The translations under genes were made by a program, and so were the position numbers. From the NCBI GenBank assembly GCA_016182365.1, contig JACOXO010000021.1, positions 1 to 32,981 of the forward strand: 32,981 nucleotides of DNA, in the 5' to 3' direction. Position 1 is the stretch's first letter. Every line of letters starts with the position of its first letter. Below, piece after piece: positions 1 through 10,100 of this stretch. Origin of the DNA: Candidatus Gottesmanbacteria bacterium. GTDB lineage: Bacteria > Patescibacteriota > Microgenomatia > JACOXO01. The notes beneath the pieces were generated by a model. That model had not been told where the DNA came from, did not search any database, and saw only the letters and a program-made list of their open reading frames with translations.

Positions 1-338
1 TTGACCCGATTGGATATACAGACGACTGGAGTTTATCAAGAAAGTTAGGATATAAGGCTGATGCCGTAAGTGGCGCTATCTGCTACCACAAAAACCCAAG
101 AAATCTTCATGAAGTTTATAAGCAAGCATCATGGATAGGTAAGAATGAGTTTATGATCAAAGGCCTTAGAAGGCAGTTTAATTTATTAAGATATAGTTTG
201 CCAATAAGTTTGTTAGTCGGAGTTATAAAAAGCCTTATTTATCGAGAAATTAGATTTATTCCTTTTAAAATAACTTATGATTTTGGTGTTTGGCTTGCAA
301 TTATCAATTCAACAAAAAGTAAAAATTTATATAAATAA
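1..338 (+). CDS. GT2-family glycosyltransferase, C-terminal fragment
   Basis: The reading frame is open from the left edge (codons in phase with position 3) to the TAA at 336-338; the track's ATG at 153 is an internal Met. The visible part begins DPIGYTDDWSLSRKLGY, the acidic ED-like acceptor/base motif that closes the catalytic domain of many GT2 enzymes, and then SGAICYHKNP. The last 60 residues are basic and hydrophobic (SLPISLLVGVIKSL), which suggests a membrane-associated tail. The donor and acceptor sugars cannot be told. The N-terminal GT-A fold, including the DxD motif, lies outside the window. It is followed by a convergent minus-strand operon, so this is the last gene of its unit. 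Confidence 0.75.
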   Translation, partial: DPIGYTDDWSLSRKLGYKADAVSGAICYHKNPRNLHEVYKQASWIGKNEFMIKGLRRQFNLLRYSLPISLLVGVIKSLIYREIRFIPFKITYDFGVWLAIINSTKSKNLYK

Positions 339-357
339 AAGATTCTATAAAAGTCTA

Positions 358-371
358 ATGATTCGAATCAT
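358..371. repeat. 14-bp perfect palindrome in a convergent gap
   Basis: ATGATTCGAATCAT is a perfect palindrome in the 49-bp gap between the converging GT2 fragment and the minus-strand msrB operon. It has no T-run on either side, so it is not a standard intrinsic terminator. A near-identical 14-mer, ATGTTTCGAAACAT, sits in another convergent gap at 25771-25784. Its function is unknown. Confidence 0.5.
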
Positions 372-387
372 CGAACTATCAAATAAG

Positions 388-588
388 CTATTTATTTCTC
401 AGTTTTCTAGTGCCTATTTCCACCATTGCAAGACCGGTAATTGCACTTAATGCTCCAACAACCGGAGCAAATTTACTCAACAAAACACCACCAATTACTA
501 AACCAAATCCAATTGCTTGTAAGGTCTCGGGATTGTGCTGTTGAGAGCTTTTTATCTCTTTAATTATAGGTAATTTTTCGATACTCAT
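388..588 (-). CDS. Small two-helix membrane protein, unknown
   Basis: This is a 66-residue protein. A polar N-terminus (residues 1-22) is followed by two hydrophobic stretches, about 25-40 ([16 protein letters not shown]) and 43-58 ([17 protein letters not shown]), and a basic tail TRKLRNK. It probably forms a membrane hairpin. The start codon overlaps the msrB stop as ATGA, so translational coupling is likely and the ORF is probably real. I do not recognise the family. It is the last gene of the minus-strand operon 1239 to 388. Confidence 0.6.
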   Translation of the reverse strand: MSIEKLPIIKEIKSSQQHNPETLQAIGFGLVIGGVLLSKFAPVVGALSAITGLAMVEIGTRKLRNK

Positions 589-953
589 ATTTTTGACGGT
601 AAAAAATTAAGTGCTAGAGAATTGATACAATAGCGAAGGCCGGTTGGGTCGGGACCATCATTAAATACATGTCCTAAATGAGCTTCACAGTTTTTACATA
701 AGACTTCAGTTCTTTTCATTTCCAGACTATTATCTTGTTCAAGCTTTACATTTCCTTTTTGGATAACATCATAAAAGCTAGGCCAACCGGTGCCTGAATC
801 GAATTTAGTGCTTGAGGAAAATAATGGTTTACCGCAATTAACGCAGATATATGTACCTTTTTGGTTATGTTTATAATATTTTCCTGAAAACGGGGGTTCT
901 GTGCCTTTCAAGAAACAAATATTATATTGCTGTGGTGTGAGTTTATTATTCAT
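585..953 (-). CDS. msrB: Peptide-methionine (R)-S-oxide reductase MsrB
   Basis: This enzyme reduces methionine-R-sulfoxide in proteins back to methionine and protects the cytoplasm from oxidative damage. The 122-residue protein is near full length for the SelR/MsrB fold. It has two zinc-binding CxxC pairs (CVNC near residue 37 and CKNC near 86), the family signature SGTGWPSF, and the C-terminal catalytic block [20 protein letters not shown], with the active Cys in RYCIN. It overlaps the upstream unknown gene by 8 bp and the downstream membrane peptide by 4 bp, so the three form one operon. No MsrA partner is visible here. Confidence 0.95.
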   Translation of the reverse strand: MNNKLTPQQYNICFLKGTEPPFSGKYYKHNQKGTYICVNCGKPLFSSSTKFDSGTGWPSFYDVIQKGNVKLEQDNSLEMKRTEVLCKNCEAHLGHVFNDGPDPTGLRYCINSLALNFLPSKI

Positions 954-1239
954 TTATTATTCCAACATGGTCAATTTTAGGAAATCTACTTTTAACTTCT
1001 TCATGAAATTTTTCAGCCAGATTTGAGGAAAACTTAGAATAGCCGGCACCTTCACTTTTTCTGCATAAAATATCTTCATATTTTCTCATAACCGCAAGAA
1101 CTTTCTCTCCTTCAATATTATACGTTCTCTGCCAAGCTTTGGGGTTTTTGGCATAATGACTATGCACCCATTCGAAAGAGTCAAATAACTCTTTATTTTC
1201 ACTAAGCATTGTATCGACAATCTGCTTATACTTAGTCAT
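946..1239 (-). CDS. Conserved-looking small protein, unknown function
   Basis: The 97-residue soluble protein is mostly helical in appearance and rich in charged and aromatic residues ([40 protein letters not shown]). It has no signal peptide or membrane segment and only one Cys, in EDILCRKSE. It is the first gene of the msrB operon and overlaps msrB by 8 bp, which supports it as a real gene. I cannot name a family. A stress role is suggested only by its link to msrB. Confidence 0.65.
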   Translation of the reverse strand: MTKYKQIVDTMLSENKELFDSFEWVHSHYAKNPKAWQRTYNIEGEKVLAVMRKYEDILCRKSEGAGYSKFSSNLAEKFHEEVKSRFPKIDHVGIINE

Positions 1240-1262
1240 GTGTTAAAATTATTCTAGGTACT

Positions 1263-1268
1263 ATTATA
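1263..1268 (-). promoter_or_regulatory. -10 box for the msrB operon
   Basis: On the minus strand a perfect TATAAT lies 24 nt upstream of the ATG at 1239. At 17-bp spacing the -35 position holds only TTTTAG, a weak match. A second possible -10, TAGAAT, lies closer to the gene. The predicted leader is roughly 17 nt. It shares a 51-bp divergent gap with the gene at 1291. Confidence 0.5.
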
Positions 1269-1290
1269 GTCTAAATACAAAAAACCTAAA

Positions 1291-2691
1291 ATGATAGTTT
1301 TATTAATTTTTATTGGTTTTATACTAAGGATAATTAATATCAACCAAAGTCTGTGGCTTGATGAAGCTGCTCAGGTAATCGAAAGCTCCCTACCTTTTGA
1401 AGCGCAATTTAATATACCCGCTGATTTTCAACCTCCTTTATTTCATCTTCTGCTGCATTTATGGATTAAACTTGGCGGCACTTCTGAGGCATGGATGAGA
1501 TTGCTACCCATAGGGTTAAGTGTAGTTAGTTTAATAATACTGTATAAAATTGTAAATTTTATTTATGGGAACAGAACAGCACTTTTAACAACAACCTTTA
1601 TGGCACTAAATCCTTTTGCTGTATATTATGCTCAAGAATTAAGACCTTACCCTTTATCTTTGTTTACCGCTTTAGTTACAATTTGGGGTTTAGTAAAAAA
1701 GTCCAGACTAATTACAATAATAGGGATTACTTCACTTTTATACGCCACTTATTTTGCCCCATTTTTCATCGTTTCCATATTTATATATATTCTTTTGACA
1801 AATAGAAAAGATGTTGTCTGGTTTGCAAAAAACACAATCATTTCTATCATTATTTTTTTGCCATGGATACCTTCCTTTTTAACACAATTTAAAAACGGTA
1901 CGGATTTAATTACTAAACTTCCGGGTTGGTCGGAGGCCGTATCAACACCTATTGTTAAGGCAATACCTTTAGTATTTGCAAAATTTTTTCTAGGAAGAAT
2001 AAGTATTGATCAAAAAATTATATATGGTGGAGTAATTTTACTTTTAACAACAATTTTTATTTACTTTACATATAAACTCTCTAAAGATAAAAAAAACTAT
2101 TTACCTCTAGTTCTGTTTTGGTCTACCCTTCTCGTATCTTGGTTAACATCATTTTTTGTACCTATTATTGATCCAAAGAGACTACTTTTCATGGTTCCTT
2201 TTTTCTGTCTGATTTTGGGATTGGGAGTTTTAAAAGAAAGTGTTGCTAAAAAAATATTTCTATCAATTATTATCATTATTCCTTTTATTTACGGTTTAAC
2301 AATTTATTACACCAATGAGAGATTTCAAAGGGAACAATGGAAACAGGCAGTAAGATTTGTTGAAAGTAATGGGGACGGTACCCAGGTTGTGATATTTGCC
2401 TTTCCTGCTCCATTTGCACCATATCAGTGGTATTCTCAAAATTTGATTACTACTCTTGCTGTAGCCCCAGATTTTATTGTTAACCAAAACAACCTAGATA
2501 ATATGACCAAACTTCTAGAAGGACGAAAAACAGTGTATTTGTTTCAATATCTAACTGGCCTTACTGATCCTGCAGGATCAATTCAAAAAACATTAGAATT
2601 AAACGGTTATATCAATAATAAAACTTTTGACTTTCCCGGTGTAGGGTTTGTGTATCAATATGATAAAACAGCTTTGGCGGTGGCACCCTAA
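1291..2691 (+). CDS. PMT_2/GT39-like membrane glycosyltransferase
   Basis: This 466-residue polytopic protein has about ten hydrophobic helices. The first extracytoplasmic loop carries SLWLDEAAQ, the acidic catalytic-loop motif of the ArnT/PMT superfamily, followed by DFQPPLFHLLLHLW and then YYAQELRPYPLSL, all typical of PMT_2 (GT-C fold) proteins. Members use polyprenyl-phosphate sugars as donors and act on the outer face of the membrane. The C-terminal 110 residues form a less hydrophobic domain. It opens the polysaccharide cluster, and its 3' end overlaps the methyltransferase gene. Sugar and acceptor cannot be assigned. Confidence 0.85.
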   Translation: MIVLLIFIGFILRIININQSLWLDEAAQVIESSLPFEAQFNIPADFQPPLFHLLLHLWIKLGGTSEAWMRLLPIGLSVVSLIILYKIVNFIYGNRTALLTTTFMALNPFAVYYAQELRPYPLSLFTALVTIWGLVKKSRLITIIGITSLLYATYFAPFFIVSIFIYILLTNRKDVVWFAKNTIISIIIFLPWIPSFLTQFKNGTDLITKLPGWSEAVSTPIVKAIPLVFAKFFLGRISIDQKIIYGGVILLLTTIFIYFTYKLSKDKKNYLPLVLFWSTLLVSWLTSFFVPIIDPKRLLFMVPFFCLILGLGVLKESVAKKIFLSIIIIIPFIYGLTIYYTNERFQREQWKQAVRFVESNGDGTQVVIFAFPAPFAPYQWYSQNLITTLAVAPDFIVNQNNLDNMTKLLEGRKTVYLFQYLTGLTDPAGSIQKTLELNGYINNKTFDFPGVGFVYQYDKTALAVAP

Positions 2692-3370
2692 GGTAGCACT
2701 GCGTTATCTACCCATAGTAAACAGAATAAGAAACCTGCATTTAGAGGATAAACCTATTCTGGAAATAGGCAGTGGTTCTTTAGGGATTACACCATATCTG
2801 GCAAAAAGAGTGACCGGACTGGATATTGATTTTTCCGGTCCTAGCTCTGATTTATTAACCTACGTTTATGGGAGTGTTCTTAAGATTCCTTTTAACAATA
2901 ATGCTTTCGATACAGTCCTAATGGTGGATGTACTTGAACATATTCCTCCTAAAAATAGAAAAAAAGCCATTCAAGAGGCTGTAAGAGTAGCAAAAAAGTT
3001 TCTGGTAATTGCTGTCCCGGAAGGTAGATTATCAGAAAGTGAAGACAAAGAACTTTCTGAATACTATAAATCGGTTTTCCTTAAAGAATTTCCGTTTTAT
3101 AAAGAGCACCTTGAATTTGGACTTCCCAAAAAGGAAGAAATTGTGAATATGGTTAACTTAGCCTGTAAATCGTACTCAAAAAGAGCTACTATTAGAGTAG
3201 AGGGTAATGTAAATATGAAACTGCATAATTTCTTAATGAAGGGATGGATGACAAATAACATTTTTATCGACCTTATTTTTAGGAAATTAATGCTTTTATT
3301 CATACCAATATTTACCAGATTAAATCAAGAACCTGTTTATAGAAAAATATTTTATATAACTTTCAGATAA
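2660..3370 (+). CDS. Class I SAM-dependent methyltransferase
   Basis: The Rossmann-fold methyltransferase (Methyltransf_11-like) has motif I in ILEIGSGSLGITPYLA, the acidic end of strand 2 in GLDIDFSGP, and LMVDVLEHIPP as motif IV. The substrate is unknown; the context suggests methylation of a glycan or its lipid carrier. The track starts at TTG 2648, but ATG 2660 (MIKQLWRW, 236 residues) is more likely. It overlaps the previous gene by 32 bp and ends TAATG into the next GT4 gene, consistent with translational coupling. The C-terminal part from about residue 180 is basic and hydrophobic and may sit on the membrane. Confidence 0.85.
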   Translation: MIKQLWRWHPKVALRYLPIVNRIRNLHLEDKPILEIGSGSLGITPYLAKRVTGLDIDFSGPSSDLLTYVYGSVLKIPFNNNAFDTVLMVDVLEHIPPKNRKKAIQEAVRVAKKFLVIAVPEGRLSESEDKELSEYYKSVFLKEFPFYKEHLEFGLPKKEEIVNMVNLACKSYSKRATIRVEGNVNMKLHNFLMKGWMTNNIFIDLIFRKLMLLFIPIFTRLNQEPVYRKIFYITFR

Positions 3371-4479
3371 TGAAAATCGCAATCGATATTTCCCAAATTT
3401 GTTATCAGGGATCAGGAGTTGCCAGATACGTTGAGCAGCTAGTTGAACATATGATTAAAAACGATGATAAAAACCAGTATCTTTTATACGGCAACAGTAT
3501 GAGACAGAAGAAAATCTTATTGGACTTTATTTATAAAATGAAAAAATTAAACAGTAATATTGAAAATAAGATTATTGCAATGCCGCAAACACTTGCAGAT
3601 ATACTGTGGAACAAACTGCATATTTTGCCAATCGAAAATTTAATTGGCGAAGTTGATATTTTTCACGCTTCAGATTGGGTTGAGCCTCCGGTCAAAAAGG
3701 CATTAAAAGTAACTACAATACACGATCTTTTGGTTTTTAAGTATCCCGGGTATTTTACTCAAGAAATTATTGATACTCAAAAAAGAAGAATCTCCTGGGT
3801 GTTGGCAGAGTCCAATATGGTTATTGTTGATTCTCATACAACAAAAAATGACCTTATTGATCTTTTTGACTTCCCCAAGGATAAAATTAAGGTTGTGTAT
3901 CCTGGTATTTCCTCTAACTTTAGAAGACAATCAGAAGAAAAAATTAGAGAAGTTAGAGAAAAGTTTAGTTTAAAAAACCCCTATATTTTAAGCGTAGGAA
4001 CTCGAGAGCCAAGAAAGAATGTTGACAAAACAATTGAGGCTTTTGATAAGATTAAAGATTTATTTGATTTTGACCTTGTAATTGTTGGTAAGCTTGGATG
4101 GGGACCGGATAAACGCAGTGGAGATGACAGAGTAAAACTGTTAGGTTATGTTGATGATAAATATTTACCGTCTTTGTATTCCGCGGCATCATGTTTTGTC
4201 TACCCTTCTTTATATGAGGGTTTTGGTTTTCCGATATTGGAGGCTATGGCGTGTGGGAGTGGTGTTGTTACCTCAAAAGGTGGGAGTTTGTCAGAGATAG
4301 GTGGTAAATACGCTGTTTACATTGACCCTTTAGATTCTTCCTCGATAGCATCGGCAATTTTGAAAGTTATAAAAGGTCTAGATAAGAAAACAATAAATGA
4401 TGCAGCTAGCTGGGCCAGAAGTTTTAATTGGGATCATACTGCAAGGGAAATTATTAAAATTTACAACTCTTTGCATTGA
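3370..4479 (+). CDS. GT4-family glycosyltransferase (GT-B fold)
   Basis: This 369-residue protein starts MKIAIDISQICYQGSGVARY, with the N-terminal glycine-rich acceptor-site loop, and has the GT4 donor-site block YEGFGFPILEAMACG with the EX7E glutamates. The segment SVGTREPRKNVDKTIEAF is typical of mannosyl- and rhamnosyltransferase-like GT4 enzymes. It probably adds a nucleotide-activated sugar to a lipid-linked glycan in the cytoplasm. Its ATG overlaps the previous stop (TAATG). The next gene, 4 bp downstream, is a paralogue with the same opening, suggesting a tandem duplication. Confidence 0.92.
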   Translation: MKIAIDISQICYQGSGVARYVEQLVEHMIKNDDKNQYLLYGNSMRQKKILLDFIYKMKKLNSNIENKIIAMPQTLADILWNKLHILPIENLIGEVDIFHASDWVEPPVKKALKVTTIHDLLVFKYPGYFTQEIIDTQKRRISWVLAESNMVIVDSHTTKNDLIDLFDFPKDKIKVVYPGISSNFRRQSEEKIREVREKFSLKNPYILSVGTREPRKNVDKTIEAFDKIKDLFDFDLVIVGKLGWGPDKRSGDDRVKLLGYVDDKYLPSLYSAASCFVYPSLYEGFGFPILEAMACGSGVVTSKGGSLSEIGGKYAVYIDPLDSSSIASAILKVIKGLDKKTINDAASWARSFNWDHTAREIIKIYNSLH

Positions 4480-4483
4480 CAAT

Positions 4484-5602
4484 ATGAAAATTGCAATTGA
4501 TGGTAATGAAGCAAACGCCCCCAAACGGGTAGGCATAGGAGAGTATGCTTTTAATCTCCTTTGTGGACTTGCAAAATACCAGGACAGACACAGTTTTTCT
4601 GTCTTTTTTAAAGATAGTCCTACAGCGGATTTACCCCAACAGACCAATAAATGGAAATATTTTCAGCTCAAACCTTCTTTTTTATGGAGCCAGATTGCTT
4701 TTCCTTATTATCTTATTACACACAAGAATTATGATCTAGTTTTTTCTCCAACTCATTATGGACCAAGACTCAGTCCAATTCCTTCAATTATATCGGTGAT
4801 GGATCTTTCCTATCTTTATTATCCTCAGCTTTTTAAAAAGCAGGATCTTTATAAATTAACTGATTGGACTTCCTACTCTGTAAAGCAAGCAACATATATT
4901 TTTACAATAAGCGAATTTACAAAAAAAGATATCATTAAAAATTACAGGGTAAGTCAGGAAAAAGTTATTGTAACTTATCCTGGTTACAACAATAAAATTT
5001 ACAATATTAATTATACAAATAGCGATGTTGTAAGGATAAAAAAGAAATATTCACTAGATCAATATTTAATCTTTGTGGGTACCATTCAACCGCGTAAAAA
5101 TATTTCCAAGCTTGTAGAAGCTTATAAAATTCTTCTTGGCAAACACCCGCACTTAAAGCTTGTTATTGTAGGTAAAAAAGGTTGGCTATATGAATCCGTA
5201 TTTAATATTTTAGTTCCTTATATAAAAGAGGGAAAAGTACACTATATGGGTTACCTTCCTGATAATGAGATAGTACTTTTGTATCAAGGGGCATTGGCAT
5301 TTGTTTTACCTTCTTTGTATGAAGGTTTTGGTTTAACGGTTGTTGAGGCCATGGCTTCAGGTTGTCCAATTGCTGTATCTAATGTATCAAGTCTTCCGGA
5401 GATTGCCGGTGAAAGCGGGTTCTATTTTAATCCAAACGAGGTATCAGATATTGCCCAAAAAATTGACAAAATACTTGATCTTACAACGTCTCAAAGAGCA
5501 GATGTTATAAGAAATGGGATACTTAAAGCAAGCCAGTATTCTTGGGACAAATGTGCAAGGAAAACAATTGAGGTAATGGAGAAAATTAAGACTAATAATT
5601 AG
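4484..5602 (+). CDS. GT4-family glycosyltransferase (GT-B fold)
   Basis: The protein is 372 residues. I set the start at ATG 4484 (MKIAIDGNEANAPKRVGIGEY) instead of the track's 4397, because this matches the GT4 N-terminus and leaves only 4 bp after the previous stop. It has the linker block GTIQPRKNISKLVEAY and the donor motif YEGFGLTVVEAMASG. It is paralogous to the preceding gene and to that at 15330. A cytosolic sugar-adding role in surface polysaccharide assembly is likely; specificity is unknown. No Shine-Dalgarno sequence is visible. Confidence 0.92.
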   Translation: MKIAIDGNEANAPKRVGIGEYAFNLLCGLAKYQDRHSFSVFFKDSPTADLPQQTNKWKYFQLKPSFLWSQIAFPYYLITHKNYDLVFSPTHYGPRLSPIPSIISVMDLSYLYYPQLFKKQDLYKLTDWTSYSVKQATYIFTISEFTKKDIIKNYRVSQEKVIVTYPGYNNKIYNINYTNSDVVRIKKKYSLDQYLIFVGTIQPRKNISKLVEAYKILLGKHPHLKLVIVGKKGWLYESVFNILVPYIKEGKVHYMGYLPDNEIVLLYQGALAFVLPSLYEGFGLTVVEAMASGCPIAVSNVSSLPEIAGESGFYFNPNEVSDIAQKIDKILDLTTSQRADVIRNGILKASQYSWDKCARKTIEVMEKIKTNN

Positions 5603-5604
5603 TA

Positions 5605-5610
5605 TATAAT
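5605..5610 (+). promoter_or_regulatory. -10 box, predicted leaderless start of the 5618 operon
   Basis: A perfect TATAAT ends 7 nt before the ATG at 5618, so transcription would start at or next to the start codon. No convincing -35 box was seen at 17 bp, which lowers confidence. Confidence 0.45.
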
Positions 5611-5617
5611 AGAAAGT

Positions 5618-6211
5618 ATGAAAGATCGAATGGGTAATCAATTATCAGCTGATCAAATTATTCAAAAAGCTTCAAACAGATTCGGGAACTATTTATTAGA
5701 TTTTGAGCTGATGCTTCTCCGCTTCGTCGGTCATATTCCTTTTTCATTTATCAGGAAATTCATATATAGAATATCAGGTGTTAGAATTGGTAAAGGATCA
5801 ACCATACACATGTGGTGTAATTTTTTTAATCCGTATGGAGTTTCAATAGGGGAGGATACTATCATTGGCGATCATGCTTTTCTTGATGGTAGGGCAAAAC
5901 TCACAATAGGCAATCATGTTGATATTGGTTCAAGTGTGCTTATTTATAATTCAGAACATGATGTTGATGCAGCCAACTTTACAGCTATAGAGGAGCCGGT
6001 TGTTATAGAAGACTATGTTTATATAGGAGCCAGAGTTACGATATTGCCAGGAGTTAAAATCCAAAAGGGAGCTGTTGTTGCATCAGGAGCAGTTGTTACT
6101 AAAGATGTTGTTTCGATGTCTATTGTAGGCGGTGTTCCGGCAAAAGAGATTCGGATAAGAAAATTAACTAAACTTGAATACAAGTTAGGAAGAGCAAGAC
6201 TATTTCAATAA
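5618..6211 (+). CDS. Hexapeptide-repeat O-acetyltransferase (WcaF/LbH type)
   Basis: The 197-residue left-handed beta-helix acyltransferase probably transfers an acetyl group from acetyl-CoA to a glycan hydroxyl. Hexapeptide repeats run from about residue 57 to 175 (RIGKGSTIHM, SIGEDTIIGD, TIGNHVDIGS, YIGARVTILPGVKI, VVASGAVVTKDV). The loop YNSEHDVDAANF carries the His expected for catalysis, and the ending GGVPAKEIRIRK is typical of CAT/LbH O-acetyltransferases. The short leader and upstream TATAAT suggest it starts its own transcription unit. It ends TAATG into the next GT2. Confidence 0.92.
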   Translation: MKDRMGNQLSADQIIQKASNRFGNYLLDFELMLLRFVGHIPFSFIRKFIYRISGVRIGKGSTIHMWCNFFNPYGVSIGEDTIIGDHAFLDGRAKLTIGNHVDIGSSVLIYNSEHDVDAANFTAIEEPVVIEDYVYIGARVTILPGVKIQKGAVVASGAVVTKDVVSMSIVGGVPAKEIRIRKLTKLEYKLGRARLFQ

Positions 6212-7113
6212 TGATACTTTCTGTTGTTATTGTTTCATATAATACAAAAGAACTTCTTAGTAAATGCCTTCAGTCTTTAGATGCTTCTTTGAAATCGGCC
6301 GGGCTTTTGTCAAAAAGTGAGATTATTGTTGTTGATAATGCTTCAACTGATGGAAGTGTTGAAATGATACAAAAAAAATTCCCCAAAGTTGTTCTTATAA
6401 AAAACTCGGCTAATCTGGGGTTTGGAGGTGCAAATAATCAGGGAATAAGGCAAACTAAAGGTGATTTCGTACTTTTATTAAATAGCGATACGGTTCTTTA
6501 CCCAACTACAATAAAATCTTCTTTAGATGAGATTGCTAAAACGAAAGCTGATATTTTAGGTCCAGCACTTTTAAATCCCGATGAATCAGTCCAACAGTCT
6601 GTTGGTTACTTTCCTAATCTTGTCCGTGTTTTTTTATGGATGTTGTTTTTGGATAATATTCCACTTGTTTATAATCTAATAAAACCTTACCACGTTAAGG
6701 TAAGTTCATTTTATAAATCAGATCATTGGGTCGATTGGGTAACAGCTGCTTATTTTTTGGCAAGAAGTAAAGTTTTTGCAAAAAATTTATTTGACCCAAA
6801 AGTTTTTATGTATGCTGAAGAAGTAGAACTTTGCTATAGAATCAAAAAGCAGGGTTTTAAGATTTTGTATTCTCCTGTTTCCACCCTTCTACATTTAAAG
6901 GGAGGATCAGGTTCTGGTCAAACTGCCGGAATCAAAGAGGAGCTTTATGGAATTGAATATATTTACAGAAAACACAGCAATATCCTCGCTTTTCTGGTTG
7001 TAAAACTATTACTTACGCTTGGAGCGTTACTTCGTATCTTTATCTTTGGTATAATGTTAAAGAGTGAAAAAAGAAAAAAAAGTTATCTCGAATATCTTAA
7101 ACTGGTGGGATAA
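6211..7113 (+). CDS. GT2-family glycosyltransferase, rhamnosyltransferase-like
   Basis: This is a 300-residue GT-A enzyme. It has the nucleotide-binding start ILSVVIVSYNTKELL, then IVVDNASTDGSVEMI, the metal-binding DxD equivalent LLNSDTV, and the acidic acceptor motif AEEVELCYRIKKQG. A hydrophobic C-terminal segment (VVKLLLTLGALLRIFIFGIML) probably anchors it at the inner face of the membrane. It resembles dTDP-rhamnosyl and related transferases, but the sugar is not determined. The start overlaps the previous stop (TAATG), and the last 50 bp overlap the next ORF. Confidence 0.92.
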   Translation: MILSVVIVSYNTKELLSKCLQSLDASLKSAGLLSKSEIIVVDNASTDGSVEMIQKKFPKVVLIKNSANLGFGGANNQGIRQTKGDFVLLLNSDTVLYPTTIKSSLDEIAKTKADILGPALLNPDESVQQSVGYFPNLVRVFLWMLFLDNIPLVYNLIKPYHVKVSSFYKSDHWVDWVTAAYFLARSKVFAKNLFDPKVFMYAEEVELCYRIKKQGFKILYSPVSTLLHLKGGSGSGQTAGIKEELYGIEYIYRKHSNILAFLVVKLLLTLGALLRIFIFGIMLKSEKRKKSYLEYLKLVG

Positions 7114-10100
7114 TAACCTGCTTACAATTCTTGCAGGTTTCTTGCTTATTTTTCTACCTCTTTACCCTAAGATTCCACTTTTTGATATCCTTCCCGGATA
7201 TATTGTCAGGGTGCGTATTGAAGACTTTCTTATACTTTTTACAATATTAGTTTGGTTTATTTGGCTAATAAGGGGCAAGATATCTTTAGGACGAAATCCT
7301 TTATTTAAACCGGTTGTTATTTATCTGGTAATAGGGTTATTGTCGGTTCTATCAGCGGTATTTATAATACAAACAGTTCCATTTGAATTCTTGCATGTCC
7401 AGAAAACACTGCTTCATTATTTCAGGCGAATTGAATATTTCTCTTTGTTTTTTATCCTTTTTTCGGCAGTAAGAAGTATTAAAGATGTAAAAAGGTATAT
7501 ATTTATTATTTTTGCCACTTTGGTTTTGGTAAACGTGTACGGTTTTGGTCAAAAATATCTATACTGGCCTGCTTTTTCGACAATGAATAGGGAGTTTTCT
7601 AAGGGATGGCTTCTTTATTTAACAGAACATTCCAGAGTTCTTTCCACTTTTGGCGGTCATTATGATCTTGCTGCTTATCTTATGATGGCTCTGACATTTT
7701 GTATCGCACTTTTCTTTGCTTACAAAAAAACAATAAGTAAGCTTGCGATGTTTGTAATTATTGCTGCCTCATTCTGGCTTCTGATTCTTACAGCTTCAAG
7801 GACTTCTTTTTTGGCTTACCTTGCAGGAGCATCGGTTGTCGTATTATTGTGGGTATTTAAGAAAAACCTAGGATGGGTATTTACCAGGTGGTTTGCTGTA
7901 ATCTTCTTAAGTGTTATTTTCATGCTTTCATTTGGTGATTTGTCAGACAGATTCACAAAACTTCTTAAACTTGATCAAAGATTCGGTGGACTTAAAAATG
8001 TGCTTTTAAGGCCAGCCACTAATCCTCCTCCAGAAAAAGCAGTTTTTTTGGTTAATAATTTAAATGCTGTTACTTCAAAAAGTGACCAGCCGCCAACAAC
8101 TGTAAAACCCGGAAGCGAAGTACCGGTTGACGTAACCGGAGATACAACCCAACCTATTCTGGATGAAGAAACAGGAGAAACAATCTATGTAGAGCGTACT
8201 TATTCCAATGCAGCACTACAGTATGACTTATCAACAGGAATAAGGTTAGATGCTCTCTGGCCTAGGGCAATTGCCGGATTTACTAGAAATCCATTATTGG
8301 GTTCAGGATATGCTACTTTAACAAAAACCAATATCAATGAGTTTACCGAGGCAGAATCGACAGATAATGATTACTTAAGAATGCTAGGTGAAACTGGTGC
8401 GTTGGGAACAATTGCTTTTTTGGGAATTATTGTAATTGCTGTTATAACCATTTGGAAATCATTAGGAGGTATTGAAGACCCTGTATTTTACGCTGTCTGT
8501 ATTGCAACAATTGGTTTAACAGCTGGAATGTTGGTTAACGCGGTTTATATAGACGTTTTTGAAGCTTCAAAAGTTGCTTATGTCTACTGGGCATTTCTAG
8601 GTCTTACATTAGGTGGTATTCATGTTTCAAGAAAAGAAATAGAAAAGGATAGAAAACCTTTAAAAATCCCGTTTGATTTTCCCAGATTTAGAAACAGTTT
8701 TCTGGAAGGAATTAGAAGCGATAAATTTTTATTAACACTTGTATTAATTGCTGCATTTTATGTCAGGCTTTACCGGATTGATAACCCTATTGCCGATTGG
8801 CATTCATGGCGCCAGTCTGATACTGCTGCGGTTACGCGAAATTATATTAAGCAAGGAGGTATAAATTTTTTATATCCCACTTTTGACGATTTATCATCGA
8901 TACCATCGGGTCAACCCAATCCTAGGGGACTTAGAATGGTTGAGTTTCCAATTTACAACGCAGTTTCTGTAATTGTAAAATACGTCATTCCTGAAGGTCC
9001 TCTTGAAAGGTCTATGCGTCTTACTTCAATATTTTTCTCATTAGGATCGATTGTTTTCTTATTCAGGTTAACAAAAAAGTACATAAATAGAAGAACCGGT
9101 TATATAACGTCTATATTATTTGCTATTCTCCCTTACAATATTTACTTTAGCAGGGTAATTTTACCTGAGCCCACACTGGTGTTTTTCATATTAGGAACTT
9201 TATATTTCTTCGACTGTTTTTTTACCTTATCTAAATTTAAATATTTCGTTCTTTGTGGTCTGTTTGCTGCAGCAGCATTTCTTATTAAACCTTTTGCTGC
9301 TTTTTTCTTCTTACCTATAATTTATCTAGGATATAGAAAATATAGACTTAAGATTTTTAGCCAAAAAGAATTGTATTTACTTGCTTTGATTATAATTTTG
9401 CCATTTATTTTTTGGAGAGTGTGGATAAGCAATTTTCCGGAAGGTATTCCTGCTTATCAGTGGCTATTAAACGGGGACGGGATAAGATTTAAAGGTGCAT
9501 TTTTCCAATGGATTTTTGCCGATAGGATAGGAAGACTTATATTAGGATATTGGGGTTTACCGCTTCTGGTTCTAGGCATTTTGGTTAGGCCAGCAAAAGC
9601 AGAGGGTTGGTTTTTCAGGTTTTTAGGAATTGGTTCTTTAATTTATTTATTTGTAATAGCAACAGGTAACGTACGGCATGATTATTATCAGACAATGATT
9701 ATTCCAGCAGTTGTAGTATTTGTTGCAAAAGGAATTGACTATTTACTGTCTTTTCCAAAAGATTTCCCAAAACCATTATCAATTGGTATTGCAATTTTAT
9801 GTGTTTTATTTATGGAAGCATTTGGTTGGTATCAAATCCGCGACTTTTTTAATATAAACCACCAGGAAATTGTTGAGGCCGGAAAAGCAGTAGATGAAAA
9901 TACACATAGATATGCTCTGGTAATTGCTCCATATGGTGGAGATACGGCTTTCTTATATCAAACAAACAGATCTGGCTGGCCGATTGTTGAGAATTCAATT
10001 GATTATCTTATAAAAAATGGTGCGGATTATTACGTAGGCACTAATTTTGATGACCAGACTAATAAATTGCTAGAAATTGCCAAAGACCCATATAACTCAT

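Noticed and set aside
358-375. TTCGAATC like a tRNA T-loop
   Set aside because: No acceptor, D or anticodon arms can be built around it; the sequence is a simple palindrome.
640-655. GGTCGGGACC-like sequence resembling part of the 42-bp element
   Set aside because: It encodes the conserved MsrB motif DGPDPTG on the minus strand and lacks the second hairpin and the flanking stem bases.
8121-8138. CCGGTT/AACCGG inverted repeat in the Wzy/PMT fusion gene
   Set aside because: Only 6 bp, single copy, inside a plain coding loop; probably chance.
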